Shown here in pieces: positions 43,380 through 52,200 of a DNA stretch of 64,000 bases. Positions within the stretch are counted from its first letter, which is position 1. Each line of letters opens with the position of its first letter. The stretch covers positions 1-64,000 of the forward strand of contig NZ_JBBUKT010000019.1 of NCBI RefSeq assembly GCF_038066715.1, given 5' to 3'. Source of the stretch: Luteolibacter sp. Y139 (GTDB lineage: Bacteria; Verrucomicrobiota; Verrucomicrobiia; Verrucomicrobiales; Akkermansiaceae). Under the pieces are notes generated by a model. The model did not search any database. It was given only the letters and a program-made list of their open reading frames with translations, and was not told the origin of the DNA. A program made the position numbers and the translations under genes.

Positions 43380-44928
43380 AAGCGTCATCGCCGAACCGAC
43401 TCCATCCCGACCGAAACGCCGCGACCCCTTCGAGGCGCCGGACGTCTCGGGCAACCTGCGCCGCAGCTCCGTCCGCGGGGCGTCTTTCATGTCGTTCTCG
43501 CGCATCGCGGGCATTGGCCTGCGGTTCCTTTCCACCGGCATCCTCGCCCGCCTCGTCACCCAGGACAGCTTCGGCCTGATCACCATGACGGCGGTCATCT
43601 CCGGCTTCCTCACCATCTTCACGGACGTCGGACTCACCCAGGCCACCATCCAGCGGGAGCAAATCAACCACCGCCAGATCTCGACCCTGTTCTGGATCAA
43701 TGTCGCGCTGGGCCTGCTCCTCGCGGCCATCTTCGCGGCGTCCGCGCCCTTGGTCGCGCAATTCTATCACCGGAGCGAGCTGCTCACCATCATCCCGATT
43801 CTCGCGTTGAGCTTCGTCTTCGGCAGCCTGGGGCTCCAGCACACCGCGCTACTCACGCGCAACCAACGCTACCCGCTGCTGGCTGGGGTCGAGGTCTTCT
43901 CGTCGCTCGCCGGCGTCGTGGTCGCGGTGTGGATGGCCAAGCAAGGGGGAAAGGAAATGGGCTACTGGCCATTGGTCGCCCTCGCGGTGGTCCCGGCATT
44001 CGCCAAATCCGCCGCCGCATGGATCGCCCTGCGCTGGGTTCCCAGCCTTCCCTCGCGCGGGAATGGCGTGAAGAGCATGGTGAAATTCGGCGGCGATGTC
44101 CTCGGGTTCAACATCATGAACTACTTCTCGCGGCAGGCCGATACCATGCTGATCTCGAAGTACTGCGGCGCGATCCCCGGCACCTTCTACGACAAGGCCT
44201 ACAATCTCCTCCTGATGCCGGTCGGCCAAATCAACGGCCCTCTCGGTTCCGTCAGCATCCCGGCCCTGTCCCGCCTCCAAAAGGAGCCGGACCGTTTCCG
44301 CCGCTACTTCCTCAATTCCATCCAGCTCGTCTGCTCGCTCAGCCTGCCGGTCATTTCCGCCATCACGCTCTTTGCCGATGAAGTCGTGCGGGTCTGGCTG
44401 GGTGAAAGCTGGGCCGCCTCGGCCACACTCTTCCGTCTCCTCGCCGCCGCCGCACTCATCGGCGGCATTTCGAATCCGGCCGGCTGGGTCCTCATTTCGC
44501 TGGGCATGACCAAGCGCTACCGCTGGCTCGGCTTCGCAAACTCGGTGGTCATTGTCACCGCCTTCGTCATCGGCCTCCTGCTGGGCCCGAAGGAACCCGG
44601 CCAGATCGGTTCATCCCAGGGCGTGGCGACCGCCTACTCGGTGGTCATGATCCTCACCTTCATCCCCTACTGGGCATGGGCGCTGAAGGACACGCCGGTG
44701 AAGCTCCGCTCGGTGCTGGTCACCATGCTGCCGCCCGCCATTTCCTGCCTCCCCGCCGCCGCCGTCGCATGGTGGATGAAGGGCCTCGCCGCCGCTCATG
44801 CGAATCCCTGGCTGTGGACCATCGCCGCCATGGCTTCCTTCGGCATCGTGTATGCCGCCACGCTGCTCTTCGGTTTCAAGAAGCTGGATTTCTTCCGCCG
44901 CATTGCCAGCGAGTTCAGATCACGCTAA
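43369..44928 (+). CDS. Wzx-like lipid-linked repeat-unit flippase
   Basis: 519 residues; a polysaccharide transporter of the MOP superfamily. After a 30-residue hydrophilic start, about twelve to fourteen helices follow, with family features FMSFSRIAGIGLRFLSTGILARLVTQDSFGLITMT near the N-terminus and SRQADTMLISKYCGAIPGTFYDKAYNLLLMP in the middle, the signature of the Wzx/WzxC group. It would move undecaprenyl-linked repeat units across the inner membrane for the Wzy-like polymerase. It overlaps the preceding glycosyltransferase by 11 bases and precedes a GT2 gene by 22 bases. Confidence 0.88.
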   Translation: MQAESVIAEPTPSRPKRRDPFEAPDVSGNLRRSSVRGASFMSFSRIAGIGLRFLSTGILARLVTQDSFGLITMTAVISGFLTIFTDVGLTQATIQREQINHRQISTLFWINVALGLLLAAIFAASAPLVAQFYHRSELLTIIPILALSFVFGSLGLQHTALLTRNQRYPLLAGVEVFSSLAGVVVAVWMAKQGGKEMGYWPLVALAVVPAFAKSAAAWIALRWVPSLPSRGNGVKSMVKFGGDVLGFNIMNYFSRQADTMLISKYCGAIPGTFYDKAYNLLLMPVGQINGPLGSVSIPALSRLQKEPDRFRRYFLNSIQLVCSLSLPVISAITLFADEVVRVWLGESWAASATLFRLLAAAALIGGISNPAGWVLISLGMTKRYRWLGFANSVVIVTAFVIGLLLGPKEPGQIGSSQGVATAYSVVMILTFIPYWAWALKDTPVKLRSVLVTMLPPAISCLPAAAVAWWMKGLAAAHANPWLWTIAAMASFGIVYAATLLFGFKKLDFFRRIASEFRSR

Positions 44929-44950
44929 CCTCACGATCATTCCCCCCCCG

Positions 44951-45847
44951 ATGGTCATTATCATTCCCACCTGCCAACGCGGCGAACTCCTCGTGAGGAC
45001 GCTCCAGTGTCTGGTCGATGCCGATCTTCCCGACTCCGTGACCCGCGTCATGGTCGTGGAAAACGGCAAGAAGGATCAGGCCGAGTCCAAGGCCGCCAGC
45101 TTCGCCGACAAGCTCCCGGTCGAGTATCTCTACACACCGGTCGGCAGCAAATGCGCTGCCTTGAATCTCGCGCTCGAGTCCTGTGACGGCGAGTTCGTCG
45201 TCTTCTTCGACGATGACGTGCGCATCGATCCGGGCTGCGTCCGCGCCTATGCCGAAGCCGCCAAGGGCAAGACCGGCGGCGAGTTCTACGCTGGCAAGTG
45301 CAATGTCGACTACGACGTGCCGCCGCCCGAGTGGCTCAAGCACTACCTTCCCTACTCCGCGAAGGGCTGGAGCTACGGTGAGACGATCCGCGACCTGAAT
45401 GAGCCGCTCGCTCTCGGCTTCAACTGGGCCGCCTTTGCCGACGACATCAAGAAGGCCGGCAACTTCAATCCCGACATCGGCCCCGGCCGCCTCATCTCCG
45501 TCGGCGATGAAACCGACCTCCAGAAGGTCATGCTCGATCAAGGCGTGAAGGGCGTCTACCTGCCCGCCGGCCTGGTTTGGCACCACGTCCCCGAGGACCG
45601 CTGCTCCACCGCATGGACCTTGGAGCGCAATCGCCGCATGGGCCTGCTCGTTGGCCACAAGCTGGCCGCCGCGCCCGCGCCGAAGCGCTTCAGCAAGGCC
45701 GCCATGGCTTGGGGCAAGATCGTCGGCCTCGGCGTCGTGACCAAGATCGGCAAGGCCCTGCTCAGCGACGCCAGACACTTCCACTACCAGCAGCGGCGCC
45801 ACTGGAACCTCGGCGTCTGGCAAGGCCACCAAGGCTGCGGTTCCTAA
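44951..45847 (+). CDS. Family 2 glycosyltransferase
   Basis: 298 residues from the ATG at 44951, directly after eight C and one G. GT-A features: MVIIIPTCQRGELLVRTLQCL, VMVVENGKKDQAES, GSKCAALNLALESC, and the metal site VFFDDDVRID near residue 90. GDETDLQKVMLD and VWHHVPEDRCST in the C-terminal half are the usual acidic and histidine motifs of the fold. It lacks membrane segments. It ends the run of genes from 39.3 kb; a 449-bp gap follows. Confidence 0.85.
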   Translation: MVIIIPTCQRGELLVRTLQCLVDADLPDSVTRVMVVENGKKDQAESKAASFADKLPVEYLYTPVGSKCAALNLALESCDGEFVVFFDDDVRIDPGCVRAYAEAAKGKTGGEFYAGKCNVDYDVPPPEWLKHYLPYSAKGWSYGETIRDLNEPLALGFNWAAFADDIKKAGNFNPDIGPGRLISVGDETDLQKVMLDQGVKGVYLPAGLVWHHVPEDRCSTAWTLERNRRMGLLVGHKLAAAPAPKRFSKAAMAWGKIVGLGVVTKIGKALLSDARHFHYQQRRHWNLGVWQGHQGCGS

Positions 45848-45882
45848 CACCTTCCTCCGCGTCCATTGCCTATAATTACGCA

Positions 45883-45896
45883 TACGTGATCGCGTA
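45883..45896. repeat. Palindromic boundary motif, variant copy 4
   Basis: TACGTGATCGCGTA differs from copy 2 by one base and sits 35 bases after the glycosyltransferase stop. It overlaps a longer inverted repeat, ATTACGC (45875-45881) with GCGTAAT (45892-45898). A TATAAT hexamer lies at 45871-45876. The rest of 45848-46296 has no convincing gene and is C/T-rich toward the next start. Confidence 0.45.
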
Positions 45897-46296
45897 ATGG
45901 ACCCATGGCGTAGCAATTGCTCGATTCCACTCACCCATCGCAGCCAAGCCGCAAGGACGCCGCTCAGTTAACCTAAGCTAATTATCAGGATTTCGGAGAT
46001 GCCTAAAAATATCTGGCCCGGCTTTTGAGCGCTTGATAGTTTGTTTTGCTTTCAATCATTCCCCCTCCCCATCCTGACCGGATCACGCCCCCCGCGTCCC
46101 GGCCGGACAATCCCCCCAGGTCATGCCAAGTTCCCCCGCTTCGTTGGCTCCGGACTCCCCCTTGTGGTCGAGTCCCTGCGTGATCCTTGCACGGATCATT
46201 GGGCCGGTCCCGGTGATCCCTGAGATCCGGCCCTGTTAGTCTCTTTCTCGTTCCCCCCTGTTTCCTGTTCCCGTTCCCCCCTGTCCTACCCCCCAG

Positions 46297-49200
46297 ATGA
46301 AATTGAAGTTCCTTTCCCGAGGTTCGAACGAACGCGCTGATGCGTCGTCGAGCGGATGGCGAACCGCGCTCAAGCTATCCGTGCTGCTGGTAACGGCGGC
46401 ACTTCCAGTTGCCAAGGCGCAGACGGTCGGCTTCTCGCCGAGTTTGTTGAACTGGCCCGCCGGCAATAACAACAACAAGGCGAAGGACGTCACCTCGCTC
46501 CAGTTCGGCCCGGACAACCGCCTCTACTTCACGCAGCTGAATGGCACCGTGATTGCCTGCGATGTCACGCGCGTCGCGGCAAACAATTATCAGGCGACCA
46601 ATGCCGAGACCATCCTGCTGGTCAAAAACCTCCCGAACTACGATGACGACGGGACCTACAATCCCGCGCCGCTGCTCGCGAACGGCGCCGTCGGCTATCG
46701 CCAGTGCACCGGCCTCGTGGTCACTGGCACCGCGGCGAATCCGGTCATCTATGTTTCCTCCTGCGATCCTCGTGAAGGGGCGGGCAGCGGTGGCACCGAC
46801 TTCAATCTCGACACGAACTCCGGCATCATCTCCCGCCTGACCAAGAATGGCAGCGGCGTCTGGGAAAAGGTGGACATCGTTCGCGGCCTGCCGCGTTCGG
46901 AAGAAAACCACGCCAACAACGGCCTCAACATCAGCGCCGATGGCAATACCCTCTACCTCGCGCAAGGTGGCAATACCAACGCCGGCAGCCCTTCGGCCAA
47001 CTTCGCCTACGCGGCCGAGTATGCGCTCTCCGCTGCCATCCTCTCGATCGACCTGGTCGCCATCAATGCGCTGCCGGTCAAGACCGACGCGCACGGCCAG
47101 AACTACCTCTACGATCTCCCGACCCTGAATGACCCGAACCCGTCCCGCGCCCACAACCCGGACGGCTCGGACGTGAACGATCCCTTCGGCGGAAATGACG
47201 GCCTCAACCAGGCCAAGCTGGTCCTCGGCGGCCCGGTGCAAATCTTCCACGCCGGTTTCCGCAATCCCTACGACATTCTCATCGCGAAGACGCCGGGCCG
47301 CGCGGGAAAAATGTATACCTTCGACAACGCCGCCAACAACGGTTGGGGCGGCTACCCGAAGAACGAAGCCACGCCCGCCACCGTCACCAATGAATACGTC
47401 ACCGGTGAGCCTGGCACGGTGAACAACAAGGACGGCCTCTACCTGCTCACCCAGGGCGGCTACCGCGGCCACCCGAATCCGATCCGCGCAAATCCCGCCG
47501 GTGCCGGTTGGTTCCACAATATTGAAGGCCCCGGCGGCGGCTTCGTTTACGCCGCCTCTCCCACCACCGACTGGCCGCCCGTCCCCGTCTCGATGGCCGA
47601 TCCGCGCCAGGGTGACTTCAAGCTCCCCGGTGCCGCCGATGGCGCGCTCATCACCAATAGCGCCTCCACCACTGGTGTGGCCGAGTACACCGCCCCGAAC
47701 TTCGGCGGCGCCATGGTCGGCAACATCATCGCCACCCAATACAGCGCGAACTCCGTTCAGCGCGTGATCATGAACGCCGATGGCACCGCCGCCACCGGCA
47801 GCAGCATCCTTCTCAGCGGCAGCTCCTACGGCACTCCGCTCGATGTGACCTGCCCTGGACCCGGTGCCGCTCCCGCGCTGTGGGGCACCATCTTCGTCGG
47901 CCACCACTCCAGCAAGATCACCATCCTCGAGCCCACCGACTTCGGCTCCGGCGGCGGCGGCGTTTGCTCCGGCGTCTTCAGCTTTGCACTGGACGAGGAT
48001 AACGACGGCTACAGCAACGCCGACGAGCTCACCAACAACTCCGAGCCCTGCTCGCCCGCGGTCACCCCGCCGGACAATGACGGCGACTTCCTTTCCGACC
48101 TGCTTGATTCCGACGACGACAATGACGGAATCGTCGACACCCAGGACATGTTCGCGATCGACGCGCTCAATGGCCGCGATGTCGCCCCGCCCGTGCGCCG
48201 CGAACTCTTCAATGAACTTGGCATCGGCTTCTTCAGCATCGGCTTCAAGGGCGTGATGATGAACCCCGGCGAAAACTACGCTCAGAAGATGAACGTGGAC
48301 GAGCTGATCGCCGGTGGCACCGCCGGTCTCTTCACCGATCCCACCGTCGGCCCGGGCACTCCGCATGGTGCATCGAACACCCAGATCAATGGTTTCGACT
48401 TCGGCGTGAACATCAATGAGTTCACCGGCCCCGTCCTTGCCACCTCCCGCCTCGGCGGCCTGCTCTTCAATGGCACGCCGACCGCTGCCCAATCGCAGGG
48501 CATCTTTATCGGCAATGGCGACCAGGACAACTACGTCCAGATCGCGGTCAACGCCAACAACGGTGCCGGCGGCATCGAAGTGGTGTATGAGAAAAACGGG
48601 ATCATCCTGACCCAGACGATCTATGCCGCGCCGGGCATCTTCAGCTCCGATGTCATCCTCGGCTTCCTCATCGATCCCATCGCCGGAACCGTTCGTCCCG
48701 GCTACTCGCTCGGCGGTGGCGCCTTCACCTACCCCGGCCCTGCGCTAACCGTCACCGGCAAGGTCCTCGACTCCATCCGCGGCACGAACGCGATGGCCTT
48801 CGGCTTGCTCGCAACCACCGGCAATGTCGCGACGCCGACCTTCAATGCCACCTGGGACTACTTCGATGTCTCACCGGTGCCGAACACGGCTTCTGCCAAG
48901 CTGACCATCAGCGGCGCGGGAACCCTCACCAGCTCCTCCACCAATACCGGCGGCTCCTACAAGCTGGAGAACACCTCCACCGGCGGCCAGAAGATCACCT
49001 CGGTCTCCGTCGACCTGCGCACCGGCATGATGCCGGATGTCGTCTTCGACCCCAATCACACCGCGGGCGATGCTGATGGCAAGGCCTTCGAGGTGGACCC
49101 GAATGACGTCGCGGATCTCCCGGCGCCCACCGGCTCGGCGACTTACGCCTTTGGCGCTCCGCATAATGGCGTCGATAGCGCCGACGGCTACAGCATGATC

Positions 49201-52200
49201 ACCGTCAATACCTCCGGCATGGATTTCCCGGCGGGACGCTTGCTGAAGTTCTCTTCCGACATCGATCCACTCAGCGTCAAGATGACGCCGACGCCGGTGA
49301 CGGGACCAGGTCCATTCGAAGCGAGCAGCGTTTCCGGCCTCGAAATCATCGGTGCTACGATCACCGTGACCTTTGACGACGGCACCGTCCGCAAGAGCCG
49401 CCTCGCTGGCTTGCCCGGAACCTCGAACGCCAACAAGGGCTCGATGGCCCAGCTTGCCACCTCCCAGCTTCCGACACCGGTCATCTCGGTCGCAGGCCAG
49501 TCCTCACCATTCACCACCACCACGCAACCAACCGTCCGAATCGTCGGCCCTGCGGGTTCTGCGGTGGAATTGGGTGTATTCCGCTCCGCACTCCGTCTTG
49601 TCGATGGCGCCTTCACGGTGCCGGGCTACCAGATCGATCCTTTCGAGACCAATCGGGTCGAGTCGTTCGGCTACAGCGACGCCACCATCGGCGCCAATGG
49701 CTACGTGGATGTCCCGCTCACGTTGAACTACGACACGACACTCGGCGGCATCCACATGGTCACGGCCTTCCTGACCGATGGCAGCGGCAATCGCAGCGCC
49801 ACCTCGAACGTGCTGACGATCGAGTACAATCCGACCGCCGCGGCACCGACTGCACTCTTCCGCATCAACGCCGGCTCCACCACCAGCTACACCGACACCG
49901 CGGGTCAAGTCTGGGCACCGGACCTCAGCACCAGCACCTACAACACGACTTCGGGAGACAACGCCGGCTTCGCCAACGCGATCTCGGGCACGGACGATGA
50001 TGTGCTCTATCAGACCTTCCGCTACGACGGCAGCGCTTCCTCGCCACTCGACTTCAACTTCACGGTCCCGAACGGCAACTACGAGGTGCGCCTGCACTTC
50101 GCCGAAACCTGGTCCAGCATCACCGCCGCAGGACAGCGCGTGTTTGACGTCCAGTTGGAAGGTCAGACCGCGATCAACAACCTCGACGTCTTCGCCGAAG
50201 CCGGCGCGAATGCCAAGCTGGTGAAAACCCTGCAGACCACCGTAACCGATGGCCTGCTCACGCTCGGCCTGCGCCACGAGGTGCAGAATCCCTTCATCTG
50301 TGGCATTGAAGTTTACCAGCTCAGCGTGGCCGGAGTTGACACGGAACCTCCCGTGGCCCCGGCGATCCTGACCCAGTCGAACCTGCTGTCTTCGAGCGTC
50401 CAGCTCGCTTGGTCCCAGGCTTCCGATAACTCCGGAAGCATCGCAGGCTACCGCCTCTATCGCACCGGCCAGGTTGCCGCGCTCGTCCAGACGACTTCGC
50501 TGTCCTACGTCGCGACCGGCCTGATGCCGGCCACCCAATATACCTTCGGCGTGGAAGCCTTCGACGCCGCCGGCAATGTTTCGCCCCGCACGACGCTGAC
50601 TCTCACCACCGCGGCCGACACCCAGAACCCGACCACTCCGGGACAATTCAAGGGCGTCGCAGGCAACGAAGCGGCCGTCCTCTCGTGGCAAGCCGCCACC
50701 GACGACACCCAGGTTCAGGAATACCGCATTTCCCGTGACGGCAACCAGATCGCCGTGGTCACCGGCCTCACCTACACGAACACCGGCCTCACCAACGGCA
50801 CCACCTACCAGTTCTCCGTGGTGGCGGTCGACGTGGTCGGCAAGCTTTCACCGGCTGCCACGGTCTCGGTGAAACCCCGTGCAGTCGGACCGGCGCTTTA
50901 TCGCGTCGACTGCGGCCTGCTGAGCGGAAGCTACACCGACTTGGACGGCCTCGTCTGGGCCACCGACTCCGGCTACAATGCCAGCAGCAATACCACCGGA
51001 CCGACCCCGGCCATTACCACGACGATCGCTGGCACCAATGCCCAGGAAATGTACCGGACCTACCGCTACAAGAACCGGCAATCGAACACTCCGCTCAAGT
51101 ACGAGTTCAACGTCCCGAATGGCGAGTATGAGCTGCGCCTGCACTTCGCCGAAGTGTGGACCGGAGCCAACGCCGCCGGAGTCCGGGTCTTCAACGTCGC
51201 CGTGGAAGGCGCTGCCGCCTTGACCAACTTCGACATCTTCGCCGAAGCCGGCCTCAATACCGCGCTCGTGAAAGCGATCCCCGTCACCGTCGCCGACGGC
51301 AAGATGACGATCGACTTCACCGTCGTGACCCAGAACCCGCAGGTCTCCGGCATTGAGATCTTCCCGCTTCAGGACGGTCCGCCGGACACCACTCCGCCGG
51401 CAGCACCGGCGAACCTGATCGTCTCCGCCAAGACCGACGCCAGCGTTTCCCTCTCGTGGAACACGCCTGCCGACGATGCCGTCGCGTGGGTCGTGAAGCG
51501 GGGCGCCACTACCCTCGGCATCGTCTCCACCACTGGCTTCAGCGAAACCGGCCTGACCCCGAACACCGCCTACAGCTACTCCGTGGAGGCACGGGACGCG
51601 GCGGGCAATCTGTCGACCGCTTCCACCCTCAACGTCACGACCGATCCCGATACCACCCCGCCGCCTCCGCCGCAGAATTTCGTGGCACTCCCTGGCAACG
51701 GCCTGGTGGCCCTGTCCTGGCAGGCACCATCGACGGGCGGCCCGGTTGACCACTACCAGATCCTCCGCAACTCGGTGGAACTGACGACGGTGACCACGCT
51801 GAACTACACGGATAACGCCGTCACCAATGGAACCACCTACGCTTATCAAGTGAAGGCCGTGGACGCCGCGGGCAACCATTCCACCCCGGCTTCCGCCACC
51901 GTCCAGCCGCAGTCGCTCGGAGCCGCGCTCTACCGCATCAACTGCGGCCCCGCGGTCGGCAACTACACCGACCCTACCGGCACCGTCTGGGCGCAGGACG
52001 CTTATTTCAACAGCAACAACGCCACCACCGGCACCGTCACCACGACCGTGACCGGGACCACCATCCCGGAAATCTACAAGACCAGCCGCTCCAAGAACCG
52101 GAATTCCACGACACCGTTGCAGTATCAGTTCCCGGTCACCAATGGTGTCTATGAACTTCGCCTGCACTTCTCCGAAACGAGCCAAACCGCCGTCCACAAG

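Noticed and set aside
45983-46030. Sigma-54 promoter before the 2617-aa gene (TGGCCCGGCTTTTGAG)
   Set aside because: The -24 GG is present but the -12 GC is replaced by GA, which normally abolishes recognition.
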